A stretch of DNA of 64,000 bases from Gnetum montanum (taxonomy: Eukaryota; Streptophyta; Gnetopsida; Gnetales; Gnetaceae). This document shows positions 20,302 to 34,224 of this stretch, piece by piece. Numbering within the stretch: the stretch's first letter is position 1; each line of letters starts with the position of its first letter. The notes beneath the pieces were generated by a model. It ran no database searches. It saw only the letters and a list, made by a program, of their open reading frames with translations, and was not told the origin of the DNA. The stretch spans positions 1,685 through 65,684 of the forward strand of contig MNCI01016412.1 in assembly GCA_015680685.1 (NCBI GenBank), read 5' to 3'. The translations under genes and the position numbers were made by a program.

Positions 20302-22760
20302 AAGCTCCACTGAAACTTGTCCTATTGACATAAAACATATTGAGAAAAGAGTCAATGCACCTTCAAATAAAGAAAATCATATGTCACATCCCAAAATTTT
20401 CTAAATTTTTATTTAGTAGTAATCTTTCATCTCTTAAGCATTTCTTACCTTACTAACTCTTCATAAACTTTGTTTTATTGGTTATCTTCTTTTTTCTGAA
20501 GCTTTAGGTTGCAAGTTGAATTTCTCATCTTTCAACTTCTTCACTTTATATTATCTTGGTTTAAGTTATATTTGCTTTACTAGACCTCTTATGTCAGTGG
20601 TTTGGTGTTCAATTCCTTATTCTTCATAGTGTAAATAATCTTTATTTAATTTTATTTATTATCTTTCTTACTTTCTTAGATTAGCAATGCTTATTATAGC
20701 TTAAATTTCTTTTCTACTAGTGTTAATTTAATTTATGTGAAATTGTTTATTAATTTTTTCTTTCCCAAGATATTTTTATTCATGTGATTATGAAACCAAA
20801 ATTAAAATTTTTTAATTATGTCCACTATGACCCATTAGATCTATTAGACTAGTTTTAAAATTTCCTTTTACAAATTGTTTTTGAGTTTTATAACTCAATG
20901 CTACCCAATGGGATCAAACTTGTGACCTAGCTTTACCAAGTCAAGACTCTTGCCACCAAGCTAACACCTTATTGGACCATTGATTGTATTTCATGTTATG
21001 CATTATCTTGGCTTTTTTGTGTAGAGTAGGACTTTGTATCAAACCATTGATGTAGTGTACTACATAATGCTTGGTTTATGTGCTCTTATGTGGCTTCAAA
21101 CCATGAATGTGCTTATGACTTTATATGAATTATATGTTAAAGTTGAGCATGTTATATTCATATTAAAGTAATATTTATTTTAGGTTTTGATGACTCATTA
21201 GTAGATTTTGGATTTTTTAGAATAATATTTTTTTTAATCCTAAACTCTAGATCCTTGAATTACCTATTTCAACTAATCAAATCTTAAACCTTGACCATGC
21301 ATTTGAAAGAGTTGGAGCTTGGAGTAAATGAGAAGAAGTGAAGCCAAATCACAACCTTGAAGTAGAAATCTTCTTTGATCCTTGTTATTTTTGATAGAAA
21401 ATGATCACTCGTTACATTTTGATTCTAAGAGCATGTCTCTTTCATGTTTGATCCATTTTACTCATGTTTGATCTCTTATCCTAAGATTGCAAACATATTC
21501 TAACATTTTTTTGTTTTATGCATGATATGATATGAATTTTTACTCATTATCCTTATTGGAATTCTTAATTTCCATATTCATTAACATTCTTCTTAGCATC
21601 TTCTAATCTCCATAACTTAACTATGCCTCATGGTCTACACACTACAAGTTCTTCATGACTTGCATTCAACTTGTGAATACACAGAAACCCTTCTTAGTTG
21701 CTAACTATGAGTTGAATATGACTCATGGTTCACTTAATGCAATCCTCAATATTTTTGGTCTTCTCATCATGACTTGTGACCTTACCTTTTATTTGTCACA
21801 AATGATAATAATCATGACCTAGCCATGACTCTCAATCACATCATGAACATTAACTATGATCCACAGTTTTCCAATGTTTATATTATAGTAAGTCATGAGC
21901 CTCCCATAACTCACAATAGGCTCATGATCATTGACTACAAACCTACCAACACTCACAATAGTACTATCCTAACATTGTGAAGGTCAATGTTATATTTATA
22001 TAAGATAGTGCAACAAAATGAAAAATGTAAGTAATAAAAGATAGAGATTAGTGGAAGTTAAAGTATGATCTTGGGTTATGTTAAAGATGGATTATGAAGG
22101 ATGGTTTAGATTGAGGAAAGAATAAAGCTATAATTTTTTGTAAATATATGATGGACAAATTTGGGCATTTTCCATATTACTTTAACATTGTAAAAGATAC
22201 ATTGCAATAGGAATCGTCGTAATCAACAAAATCTTCCATAACCTAACATCAAATTGAGCTAGGAAATTCATGGTAACCTAATAGTCTAGGAAAATTAAAA
22301 TTTTGGATAATCTTCCTTAAATTAAAAGGAAACTTGAAGATCAAATGAAGAAATCAGATAATCCAAGTTAAACATTTTGCCAATTTTATTGGGGATCAAG
22401 TAAAAAGAAAAAGGAGAATGCATGAAATAGCCAATGGAAGATGAACAGATATTACTTATAACATAGAACAATAAGAAATAGAGCACTATACAATGAAAAA
22501 AAAAAGACAAAAAATTCATATATGTGGTTGGAAACAGGCAAAGTAGAACAAATCCAACTCATCAAAATGTTAAATCAAAGGTAAATGTATAACAAACAAA
22601 AACTAGAAATGTAGCAAATGTAGATGACGCTAAAGATGGAAAGCTGAAAGGGTAAAAACCCAAATTAGAGTGAAAAGGCAAATAAGGAACCTACAAAAAG
22701 ATGTTCTAAGACAAGTATCAAGGATTATAGGCATCAAACGAGGAGCTATGTTATCCTATC
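20302..22760. other. Anonymous AT-rich DNA left of element D
   Basis: About 2.5 kb with dense stops in all frames and almost no CpG. No protein or repeat family recognised. It continues at 32923 beyond element D. It is probably an old, unrecognisable repeat. Confidence 0.5.
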
Positions 22761-23592
22761 TGATAAGCAACAAGTATACCCTACGCCCAACAATACGAAT
22801 CACTATCATTCACTAAGTGATTTGATCAAATTCCATAGAATTTAGCTCTTTAAGTATACTAAGTTCTAGGAAGTGAATGTAATCATTGCAATCAATGTCT
22901 TTTCAATTCCACTCATGAAGTGCAAGTATATGGTTAAGTGTAACTAAGGCATATGATTTTTATCATTTTATCTTTTATGGTTTAATCACCTAAGTGTTGG
23001 AAATAAAGTAAATTTAATAGGTAATTAATCTAATTAATCTGGTAACTAACTAACACTTAACTAATCCTATAATCGGCATCCATTCCCACTTTTCGTACAC
23101 ATCCTGAACACATTATAGCACCACTAGGTTACCAAGCATTAAGCACTACTGGGGTTATCAAGCATTAAACATATTCTCAAAGTGGTCATGCTTATGTTTT
23201 CTATTTACCATATATTAATTGCTTAGTTAAAATTCATTAAAGTAGATTGCATGAATATTAACTGCAGAAAGAAAGAATTAATCTATTCCAAGTGCTGCAA
23301 GGTTTGATTAGAAAAGCTCATTTTTATTGTCATTCACACTATCATGCTCAAGTATATTAGTGCTTGAATAAAGATCCATACACTTCTTTGACTCCTACTG
23401 TGGGTACTTAGAAAATATTCTAACTCTAGAGAAAATAAAAAATAAGAGATTTACTAACAACTAATGGAAATATAAATGAATCATGCACCCCAAGTGTTGT
23501 ATTTATAGGTAGGCATGCATCTTGTGATATCAGATATTTGATAACATAGCATCAAATCCGATATCAAGGCCTAACAAAAAAATGACTAATCA
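22761..23592 (-). repeat. 3' LTR of element D (left)
   Basis: Begins TGATAAGCAACAAG and ends CTAATCA. It aligns with 32112-32922 and, more distantly, with the LTRs of element C. It has a minus-strand TATA box at about 23500-23507 and GATATC words close to its right end. Confidence 0.85.
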
Positions 23593-25767
23593 TAACTGCA
23601 TGATTGAATGAAAACTCATCCTCGAGTGAACCAAAAGAGGAACAAGTTCTTTATAAAATATTGAGAAGGTATGGGATTATTGATTAACTAATTGACACAC
23701 CAACTGACTCAGACCAAATAAATAGACACTAAGTGCCCAAGTGTACAGATTTACAATCTTTTACAAAATTTGGTGTATGATAACAAAATTAAATACCTTA
23801 AAAAAAATTAACATCCAAATCCCTCTGGTAGCTCAAAAATGAGGAAGAAGATTAAATGGTCAAAAAGACGTCCTATTGCATGGGCTTTTGCTATAATCTC
23901 CTTAGGTTGTTCAAGTGGTTAACCCCTTTTAGCTCTAGGGCACTTGTCCCTTGATTGGGATAGTCCCACTTTGAGTCCATGCTTCCATTTTGGTGCCATC
24001 TATGATCACAGAAAAATCAAGGATTAGCATGTGATGTGTAACTTCTAACATATAGAAACCTTGTCTCTCTTGGGAAGTTACATTTGGCTAAGTTGAGATT
24101 ATGATAGATTGATTATTTTAATATGATTTGATTTTTGTGGCCACTGGAGTTCATTGAAAAGGTTTAATATCATAAATTAATGATTTTAATGTTATTTCAT
24201 TAGTTAAACCTTTGTGAGAGTTAGAATAATTTCAAAAAAAATTCATCCAAAACCTGTGTGATCCCAATGATGTAGAGCTTACCTCCAGTAGTGGTAGGAC
24301 TAAAAAAATGAGGTAAATCGGACAAGAGATTAGAATGTTGTGGGCTTTGAAAGGTTTTGGGCTCTAAAAAACAAAGATTTTTAACACAACTTGAAGTTCT
24401 TAGAGAGCTAGAAAAGCCATGAACACAATGAAATGCTTGAAGAGGGTTAAATAATTTATAATAAAAACAGGTTTTCATTAGAAGACATTGTGAAGGAGTG
24501 CACAATTGGATGTCATTGATGGATTGCACAAAGAATTTAATTGCAAAAATGTCTAAGGATAAAGAACTTAACTAGCCCAACCAAGAGATATGCAAGTGGA
24601 TCCTATCCAAAGTAGGCTCATGTCCATAATGCCATTGCATGCCTTAAAACCAAGGAGTCTATGGACCCCATGGTTGATTAATGGTTGTGGAAAGTTAAGG
24701 ACTAAATCCCATAAGAACCTACCTAACAATTTTGACATATCAAACTAAGACATTGAACAAAATCATGAAAAATTAGCAATGAGGTAAGTCATGGAAAGGA
24801 ATAGTGGATGAAAGAGAAGGTGGAATAGAGTCCCAAATCATGATCACATGAAGTCTCTTGTGGATATTATGGTTAAGATAACCTAATAAAGTTCATCGTT
24901 AGTTCATATCAAAACCAACCATTTCCAATGACTTTGCCTCGATACTCTCAAACCAATCCATCTCTCACAAATCAATGGCCATTTTTTAAAGATAAGAAAA
25001 GAGAAGTAAGAATTGAGAAAGCGCCTTAGTTAGAGGGGATCTTCAAGCATGGGTAACATGTCTTTCTAGTCCCATAACCAATGCTTGTAATCCATTATTG
25101 AGTCTAAAATATGTGCTTTGAATTCCCATCATTTTTTTTTTGGTTTTATGTTTTTATGAATTTTTGGATGGGAACCCCATTACTTAAAGACTTAAGCTTC
25201 CTGTTATTGGTTGATAGTGAAATGGTAAGAAATCCATGAAAACACTCAAGCACTAAAGAGGGTAGGCAAGTACAAAGGGAATCAAATCCCCTTGAAGTCA
25301 CATCCTTATCAATCCATTTAATCCCTCACAAGTTTGCAAACTACCAAGGTCATAAGTTCGTTAAAATTTTTATTAAGGAAGGGATCTCGTATTTCCAAAA
25401 TAAGGAACACCATAGAGTTTTTGGATGGGTGGATGACATGGACTCCTTTTTCATGAAAAATACACCATGTATTAGTTATCAATACCAAAATTCAAAGATA
25501 GAATCCAGACATTAGCAGTCAAACAACATTAATGGTAGTCATATCTGCACTGTGTTCTTTTGGCAATAAAGGGAAAAAAAAGAGAAAACAAACACAAGAG
25601 AAACATAAAAAAAATTCAAACCAAAAAAATTAAAATATAAAAGAAATTTTAAAATATATAAGAAAGATAAAAATTCACTAATGATGTTGTAAAATAAAAA
25701 ATGGTGTAAAACAAAAATATGTAAAGCCAAAAAAGTGTAAAAATTGAGGAGCCACTTTATATGATCA

Positions 25768-27000
25768 AAATTGATGACCATCTCTCCCATGATTGATTTG
25801 GAAGGAGGAGATGCAAAATACTAAGAATTCTTGTCCATCTAAGGAGGTGTTGTGGTCACTGGATCTCTTAGGCCCATGGAAAGGTTTGATTTGTTGTATG
25901 TTGATCAACAATTTCTTATTTAGGCTTTCAGGTTTGCATATCAACATAGCCTCAAAAGGAAAGATTTCATAAATGATGTCAAGGGCTTTCCACAATGTTT
26001 AAAACTTATTTCTTTATGGCACATGTATGGGGTTCTAGTAAAGGACCTGGTCTCCTAGCTAAAATTTTACTTTCCTTATTTCGAGGCCTTGGCATTGCTT
26101 GTTGAATACCTTGTGTAACTCATTAGATAATAGGGTTACCAATTAGTTGTCATCTAGCAAGGTGAATTTCATTAGTCTTTCTTTTTATGCTAGACTTAGG
26201 TCAAGGTCAAAATCACAAGCTATTGAAAGTTTATGAAGCTCACATTGAATAGGAAGAGTTGGCAGTTTTCCATACACCGGCTCATAGGGAGAATAGCCAA
26301 TAGGAAGTTTTCAAGTGGAGCAGTAGGCCCAAAGGAAATTATTTATTTTTGTGCTCTATTTTCTCCTATATTCACTAATTCTTCTAATTAAGATCTTAGT
26401 GATCTACCTATTTATAACCTTAGCTTGACTATTGGCTTGGGGGTGGTAGGATGTTGTTAATTTATGTTATACCCCTAAGCATTGCATGAGCTTCCAAGAG
26501 GTAGTGCCTATAAAATTAGTACCATTGTTAAATATAAGTGCATGTGGCACACAAACACTATTTACAAAATTTTGTTGGACAAACTAAGTAGCTATAGAAG
26601 GTGTGTAGTTGGTGATAGCTACTGCTTCTAGCCATTTCATACAATAATCAACAATGACTATAGTGTACATCTTTTGATTTGACATGGATGTGTTGGAACC
26701 CATGAAGTCAATGCCCCAAACATCAAATGATTTCAATGGTTGGATCCATTGTTGAGGTTCCTCCATACGAGTGTTCATTCCACCATAATGTTGGTAGTGT
26801 TTACAAGAGTGGATGAATTGATGAGCATCCTTGAAGAGTATTGGCCAATAGTACCCTACCATCAGGATCTTAATGGTTGTGTGTCTTCCAACATAGTGGC
26901 CCCCATAAGGACCCTCATGAGCATCTTAGAGAATGCACAATTGATCAGCATCAAGGACATACCAATGAACTAGGCCATTGATGCACACCTTATAAAGGTT
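25768..27000 (-). pseudogene. Integrase of element D
   Basis: Minus strand. The clearest part is 26862-26584: YYWPILFKDAHQF, CKHYQHYG (zinc-finger Cys region with one Cys lost), WGIDFMGS (first catalytic Asp) and IVDYCMKWLEAV. The C-terminal part continues leftward through PYRL-type and GDQVLY-like segments. Pol ends with INHGRDGHQF at about 25768. Many stops are present. The same pol tail is found in element C. Confidence 0.82.
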
Positions 27001-27179
27001 TCCATTTATTTCCATAATGTGTTTTACTTGGTGAAAAACTATTGTTTCTTCCTATGGTCCAACTCTTATGGCATCTCCTACGTGAGAAGATAGGTGAGAA
27101 TTCCATCATACTAGTTAGGCTCATTGGGCATTTGTTTAGTTATAGCCCTAGCAAAGTGGAGTTCATCAAGAAATTGATC

Positions 27180-27620
27180 AAAAAGTGGATTATCCTCCTC
27201 TTTATTGTCCCATTTCAACTAAGATAGGTGGTCATCAATCATATTATCAATTCCCTTTTGATCTACAATCATAAGATCGAATTCCTACAAGATCACAAGC
27301 CACCATATGATACAAGGGATTATCATTGGTTTGTTCATTAGAAATTGGATTTCACTATGGTCTATGTGCATGAACACCTTATACCCAAGCACATAGTACC
27401 TAAATTTATCCAAGGCATGTAACACCACCATTAGCTCTTTCTCTATTATGGTGTAATTTAGTTATGCTTCCACAATGCTTTAGCTTGTACAATGGATGTA
27501 ATAAGGACATTTTTCATTGTCCAACTATATGAACATGGCTCCCAAGGCATAATTTTATGTGTCAATCATGATGTGGAATGGTTTGGACTAATTAGGTGCT
27601 CATAGAATTGGAGTTTCTAC
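27180..27620 (-). pseudogene. RNase H of element D
   Basis: On the minus strand: SKPFHIMID, NYALGAMF, YYIHC, LNYTIIEKELMVVLHALDKFRYYV and VFMHIDHS, the standard gypsy RNase H order, interrupted by stops. It lies between RT and integrase. Confidence 0.82.
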
Positions 27621-27699
27621 AAGCTTCTACTTGAGTTGTTGAACTACATTCTCTCATTTCTCAATCCAGACGAATGAAGAATCCTTTTTTGGAACCTTT

Positions 27700-28750
27700 A
27701 CCAATAGTTTGATGATCTTAGAGAAATTATCTACGAAGCACTAGTAGTAGCTAGTCTGACTAAGGAATAAATAGACATCTTTGACAATTTTCATTTGGTG
27801 GGTAATTCCTTAGATGACCCTTATTTTCTTAGGATCCACCTCAATCCCTTTTTCTAGATATTCTATGCTCTAAAATAATTCCCTCCTGGACCATCAGATG
27901 GCTTTTCTACTAGTTGAGTCAAAGGTTTATCTCCACACACCTTTGTAGTACTTGCTCAAGGTAGTCTAGGGCTTACTTAAATATAGTGCCATGGATTGAG
28001 AAGTCATCCATGAAGACTCTACTACTCATATATTGTTGAAAGATGCTTAGGACAAGGCATTGGAAGGTTGTAGGAGCATTGTATAGATCAAATGACATCT
28101 TTCTATATGCAAAAGTTCCCTAGGGGCTTGTAAAAATTATTTTGACCTAAACTTCTACTGCAATCTAAATTTCATTATACCCACTATAACCATCTAGAAA
28201 GTTGTAAAAGAAATTCCTAGAAATGATGTCCAACATCTATTCCACAAATGAAAATGGAAAATGATGTTTATTAGTTGCCATGTTTAACATCCTAAAGTTG
28301 ATATAGATCCTCCATTTACCACCTTTCTTTAGTACTATCACAAGTGGGTTGACTCACTTACTATCCATAATGTAATAGATGAAGCCCAACTTGAGGAGTT
28401 GTTCAATCTTCTCCTTGATGATATGCTTAAGTTTAGGATTCTACTATAGCTACAACTACCTCTTTTGCTTCATGGAAGGATCTGTATAGATGCAATGCTA
28501 GCATATTCTTGGATCAATTCTAGTGAGTTTAGGATATGACCAAGAAAAGGTTATTAGTCACGTGTTGACCACATTCAACAACTTCTCTTTTTGTTCAAGA
28601 CCAAGGTTGACATTGATTATCACTGGCTTTCCATTATTTACAAAAGCATATTCCATGTTGGCTGGTAGAGTTTTTTACTCTAGGGGCTCTTGTTTAAAGT
28701 TCTTAGGGATTTCCAACTATCCTTAATAATTGTCATTAGGTTTATCAAAG
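27700..28750 (-). pseudogene. Reverse transcriptase of element D
   Basis: On the minus strand near 28340-27990: a KKGGKWRIYINFRMLN segment, FLDGYSGYNEI, a TFAYRKMSF-like segment, NAPTTFQC and the catalytic FMDDFSIHG with both Asp present. FMDD rather than YVDD, together with the GYSGYNEI segment, is the style of Athila-like elements. Dense stops; not functional. Confidence 0.85.
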
Positions 28751-28949
28751 AGTTAGCAATAAATATACTCCATCTTGTTCATGCCTTCAATGTAGACATT
28801 TATCAGGCTCACAATTGATTCCATGCAAATTGTCAAGCAGCTATTATGATTAATTGTCAACCACTAGATACCATTTTATTTTGTGGCTATTGTGCATAGG
28901 CACCTTTGAATTTTAGATAGATCTGCACACTATTTGTATGCTATGATGG

Positions 28950-29400
28950 ATGTACTTGTTATAGACCATAGTTTCTACATAGAGTTGCACCCTATGTCAC
29001 TATACGTGATGCATGGAATTCTCTTCTTCTCTATCTCCCTGAATGCATTTTCTTTTGAAGTCTCTAAGGAGAGGTCTCCAATTCCTAGGCATGCATCAAT
29101 GATGCTCAACCAAGCCCTTCCCATGATGATTGAAAAGTTTCCCTTGCAGTTATTAACATGGATCACCAAGAAGTTAGCAAGATAGGACAATCCATAGATA
29201 GTGGTCACAATGTCCTTTACCAATCCCAAGGAAATAGTGATGGATTAATCTACCAAATTAAGATGAATGTTGCTCTTCTTGAGTGGAGGTAGGTTCTAAG
29301 CTTTGTACATCTCATGATAAATTATATTTACACCAAAACCTAGGTCTAGAAGAGCCTTGAAAGGCTTATTCCCAATGATTTGTAGGTAAATAAGGGGACT
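28950..29400 (-). pseudogene. Protease of element D
   Basis: ALLDLGFGVNII around 29350 is the active-site region (Asp present, the following Ser/Thr replaced by Leu). NFSIIMGRAWLSIIDACLGI near 29120-29060 is the second landmark. It is closely similar to the protease of element C (IIMGRAWLSIVDA). An open piece remains at 28975-29229. Confidence 0.82.
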
Positions 29401-31920
29401 CTTAGGATTAAATCTTTTCCTAGAAAGGTGGCTAGTCTTAATCCAATTTGTTATCACATGGGTTAACTTGATGGTATGAACTTTGTGAGGTGTTTTATTT
29501 GAAGGAAACTCAAAGGATGTAGATGTAGAGGATGAGGGATAACTAAGGCTATCAACTACATATGTTTATGAGGGCTTTATACAAGTGTTGATTTGGAAGA
29601 ATGGTCTTTTTCAAAATTTATTTTTTGAACCACTCAATTGAGGAGAAGCTATAAGTTAACAACCCTAGTGGTGTTATGTTGCTATGTCTCTGTTGGAATT
29701 TCATCCTACATTGATGGAGCAGGTGGTAATTAAGTTGAGGGTAGATAGATATGTGTAGAAGGATGAGAAGGGTAGTGAGGAAATAGGGATTTTCCTCTTG
29801 GAGATTAGGCTCTATAGTATTCAAGAGAGTAGTAATGATGCTAGAATGAAGCATGATTAGAAGAGTCATGTGGAGAAATAAGTTGCTAAACATAGTACCC
29901 ATATAAATTAGGCTACTAATAAGGGTACTACTATCCTGGTGGTGGTGGCATTCCCATGACTATGGATGCTACAAGTGCTAGAAGTGCTCATAAGGTTGTG
30001 GTGGAGCTTCACTCGGATAGTAAGCTTGTTGCTAGTGGAGCTACTTGGGATCACCTTAAGGATAAGGCAACCTTCTAGGTGCTTGTCTTTTATCCAATCT
30101 TAGATTTAGAGCATACACCCTAGACTCTTACAGGTATCACATGATAAGGCAACATCCCTTAGGATGTTCATAGTTGTAGATGTCACATCCATCATAATCA
30201 TTTATCTTGGAATCCATAACATCCTCTACTATAGAAGCCTTGCCCTTACCCCTTTGGTAGGCATGTTCAACTTCCTTCCTTCTACTATGATCATGATCAC
30301 TACTTTTCTCTTTGGGTTCCTCTGCTATTTTTAGTGTGGTTTGGAAATTTTCATCCAAAGAGTACTACATTTTTTCTACCTTGGATAAAATTTCAAAAAT
30401 AGACTTCTAAATCAACAAGGTCTTTCATTGCACCACCTCATCAAGTGGTGCCTCCTCCTCATTGTCATAGAACTAGACCTCCCTATTATGGATGGAAGAA
30501 TCCCAGTTATACTCCTTAGAACTTTTCCTTATTCTCAACTCTCCTTCTTCTTTAGAAACCTATTCTATTAGCCTTTGAATCTAATGGACCCTTAATTTTG
30601 AAAGTATCTTTTGGGCATAGGTCCTAAGAGTTCTCTGTGTTTTTTTGTAGAGCCCATTTATGATATGGTAGAGCTACTTCTTTTGAGAATAACCATGGCC
30701 AAGAAACTAGTGTAAGAGAGAATAGTACCTACCCATGGCTATGTCCAAGGGTTCATGTGTTCTCTATTTCCAACCTTGGATTTAATTTCTCAAGTTGGAT
30801 ACTTAGGAGTACATTTGATAATTATCATTGAAAAGCTCAAGCATTGTACTCCATTTGCAAATTGATTCTAGCTCCAAGGATCGATACCAACATTCAAATT
30901 ATTTGATCAAAATCCTTCAGAATAGCTTTAATTTTTGTCATTCTTTCTCCACATTCTATAAGGCATAGGCATCATGAAAGGCTTGAAGATGGTTCTATGG
31001 ATTTGAGTTGTATCCTACTTTGAACTTGGGGATATTTTTCATATTCAACTACTTGATTCTACTATCTTAGACATGCCTTGTTGGAATTCTCACTACCTTT
31101 GCAATGTTTAGCATATTTTGAGTTGTAAGCAAAGGCTCATCATAGTCATAGCCTCTGTGATGACCATGATGCTCATGATGTCCTCTTCTTCTCCTTCTTT
31201 ACTATTAGTCACCTCCATCATGTTTACATCCTCTATAGATTTGATCAAAACTAGAGGAGGAAGAAGAGGATGGTGAAGGTGAAGAGGAACAAGGAGTAAC
31301 ATCACCATGGTGCCTACCACCCCCTCTTTTATGTTCACAGCCACAATCATCATCATGATGCTTATCCTTGTCCCTTCCATGACTCCCACCTTTGGATACC
31401 CCATGATCATGGGACCTATTCTTACTTGAACAAGGATTATTTGTAGTGGATTGTAAATTATGGTTCAAGCCCCCTTCATTGAAACCAAGGGAAGGAGAGT
31501 TAGTGAATTGAGAACCCCCAGAGAAGGGATCCTCACTACCTTTTTGGCCTAGCAAGAATAAGGGGTTATTGAACCAGTTCCCCTTTAAAGCTTCATAGAA
31601 CCTCTCCTATTGCCAATCTCTGTTGCATTGTGCCTCAGTGGGATGGTAATCTCGATAGTCATGGTCCTACATGACATATTTAGCATTGAGCTCTTGGATG
31701 CCCAAACTCATAAGAATTTGGTGTAGCATCATAGGAACTGATCAATCAAGCCACAACACAATATTTCTCTCCATGTCCCTCCACTGCAACTATTCATCCT
31801 AATGCAGGATGAAGGTGAATTCTAGCACACACTCATCAGGATGAGTATATATCACTCTGCATTGTTAGGGCACTAGCAAATTTGATCATTCATTCCTTTA
31901 TTAATTGGATGTATGCTCAA
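29400..31920 (-). pseudogene. gag of element D
   Basis: Follows the gag of element C segment by segment: a HPDE-containing N-terminus near 31830, the Ser-rich stretch SSSPSPSSSSSSS near 31270, the Gag core (NIPKFKVGYNSNP, HLQAFHDAYAL around 31010-30950), then the CDIYNYEHPKGC stretch at 30190, a zinc-knuckle-like motif that has lost a Cys compared with C. Stops occur throughout. Confidence 0.8.
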
Positions 31921-32092
31921 ACCTTAGCAAAGAATCACCCCTATGAGAAGAAGATATTTTAGATTGAAAGAAGATACTAATGTACTTTTACAATTCTTAT
32001 TATTATTCTGAATGATTGTGACTTTAAGGTTCATTACAACAACTTTGAATAATTTTTACTAAGTCTTAGATAGTACACATAACAAACTAAAG

Positions 32093-32110
32093 TCCTTGAA
32101 AATGACACCA
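32093..32110 (-). promoter_or_regulatory. Primer binding site of element D
   Basis: Minus strand TGGTGTCATTTTCAAGGA, one base inside the right LTR. It differs from the element C site (TGGCGCCATTGCTGGGGA) mostly by C-to-T and G-to-A changes, so it was probably the same tRNA-Asp-type site. Confidence 0.7.
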
Positions 32111-32111
32111 A

Positions 32112-32922
32112 TGATGAGTAGCAAGTATACCCTATGCCCAACCATACAAATAACTATCATTCACTAAGCAATCTAGTTGAATTCCATAGACTTTAGCTCT
32201 CTAAGTATAGTGCATTCTAGGAAGTGAATCTAATCATTGCAATTAATTGCAAATGTATGATTAAGTGTAGCTAAGGCATCTAATTTTTATCATTTTTTCT
32301 TTTATGGTCTAATCACCTAAGTGTTAGAAATAAAGTAAATTTAATAGGTAATTAATCTAGTAACTAACTAACACTTAACTAATCCTAACATAGGCATCCA
32401 TTTTCACTTTCCATACACATCTTGAACATGTTATAGCACCATTAGATTACCAAGAATTAAGCGCTACTAGAGATACCAAGGGTTAAACATATGGTCCAAG
32501 TAGTTGTTTGTATGTTTACTATTTAGCCGATATTAATTACCTAGCTAAAATTCATTAAAGTAGATTGCATGAATATTAACTGCATAAAGAAAAGATTAAT
32601 ATATTCCAAGTTCTACAAGGTTTGATTAGAAACGTTTATCTTTATTGTCATTCAAACTATCATCCTCAAGTACATTAGTACAAGAATAAAGATCTGTACA
32701 CTTCTTCTACTCCTACTATGAGCACTTAGAAAATATTCTAATTCTAGGAAAACCAAACTTCAAGAGCTCCACTAACAACTAATGGAAAGATGGATGAATC
32801 ATGTGCACAAGTGTTGTATTTATAGGTAGGCATGCATCCTGTGATATCAGATATCTAATAAAATAGCATGAGATTTAATATTAGGGCTTCGATATCAAGG
32901 CCTAGCAAAAAATGATTCATCG
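32112..32922 (-). repeat. 5' LTR of element D (right)
   Basis: Begins TGATGAGTAGCAAG. It matches the left LTR with many transitions and has a minus-strand TATA box at about 32817-32824. Its outer end reads TTCATCG, one base off TCATCA. Confidence 0.85.
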
Positions 32923-33678
32923 CTATTCTTATTCCAATGTGTGCTCCTAATGTAGATCTAGTAAGAACAATAGTAGACTTGTAGCTAACGATGCAAAGGA
33001 TTAGATTGGTGTGTTGAACCAATTCAAAGTAAACTCTTCATGTATTAGGAGGATAACACAAAGGGGATACAATGTGTTAGCAAGGGAAAAGAAACAATGA
33101 AAGTAGTTATTCTAAAGAGAAGTAGTGTCTTTGGAAAAGATGTTCTAAAGCATTAATTGTAAGAAAGTTAGCTACACTAAATGAAATAGAGGGTGGAAAA
33201 TAGTAAAAAAATATCTTAGATCTTGATAAAGCAAAATGATAATCAAAATAATCTAGAAAGGTAAATAGATCCAACTAGAGTCAACCCCTTTATGTTTAGA
33301 GATATCCTCCTATTTATAGAGTGAAAATGCCTCATAGATCATGTAGAAATGATGCATTAGTATCCACAAAACCTTTCAGAAGCTTCTAGAATGTTGAAGT
33401 AAAAGCTAACATTAGATGTTGAAAGAAGAATGTGAGACATTAAAGAGCTATTGTAGACTTGATAATAAGTGTTGAAAGTTACTCTAACACTAGATATTGA
33501 AAAGCTAGTGTGCTACAAAAAAAAATTGACATTGACCACCAAAGTAGGATTAGCACTAGACATTAAAAAGTAAGTTTGATAAAAGACATAAAAATTTGAT
33601 TTGATATGAAACATTACAAGCTAGAAATTATAATTGATATCAAATTTGATGTTTGATAAAGTCAAATTTAATGGACTA
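32923..33678. other. Anonymous DNA between elements D and B
   Basis: AT-rich, no recognisable gene. It is the right-hand continuation of 20302-22760 across the D insertion. Confidence 0.5.
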
Positions 33679-34224
33679 TGATATCATAGCACTAGCTACA
33701 TCATCGTATATGCAATATTATGAGATACATGCCATCCTATAAATACAATACTTTGGTGCATAGATTCACAATAGATTTCATTTCATAGTAGCATAACTCT
33801 TACAATTTAGTTTCATAGTTTAGCCTTAAGTACTTAGTAGTGTATGCCCATAGTGTGGTGTTGAGTGATTGTATGAAGTCTTTATTCAAGTGAAGTGTAC
33901 TTGGACACATTTCATAATTAGAAATAAAGATCAAGATTACTTATCACCATTGTAACATCCACTTTTTCTTTATGTTTACTTAGAATAATATTTACTATTT
34001 TTACTTAGATTAACTAATTACTACTTTCCTAGCTAATGTTTACTATTCCATGCTCTTTACTTTCATTGTTGTTAAGTGTTATGGATACAAGTAGTTTCAA
34101 GCATTAAGTGTAGCTATCTAGTCACCCAATAGTTTTATTTCTTTGTACAACCAATAGTGGTACACTTGGTAACCAAATATCCATTACCATAGGATAGACT
34201 AGATTCATTTACTATTTTACTTAT
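33679..34224 (+). repeat. 5' LTR of element B, first part
   Basis: Starts TGATATCATAGC. TATA box TATAAATA at 33738-33745. It is broken by element C at 34224 and resumes at 41103, as shown by the uninterrupted relative at 19521-20301. Confidence 0.85.

Larger units (their letters stand above)
22761..32922 (-). mobile_element. Element D: decayed autonomous Ty3/gypsy element (Athila-like)
   Basis: 10.2 kb, reading leftward. LTRs 22761-23592 and 32112-32922 are flanked by CTATC and CTATT, a 5-bp target duplication with one change. The PBS lies next to the right LTR. Coding order on the minus strand is gag, protease, RT (MDD type), RNase H, integrase. It is almost free of CpG and full of TAG and TAA codons, older than A and C. 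Its LTRs and Gag are recognisably related to element C. No chromodomain is seen. Confidence 0.88.

Noticed and set aside
20880-20990. tRNA-like or SINE-like string GGGATCAAACTTGTGACCT
   Set aside because: It looks like a B-box in passing, but I could not find a cloverleaf or a matching A-box, nor a poly-A tail.
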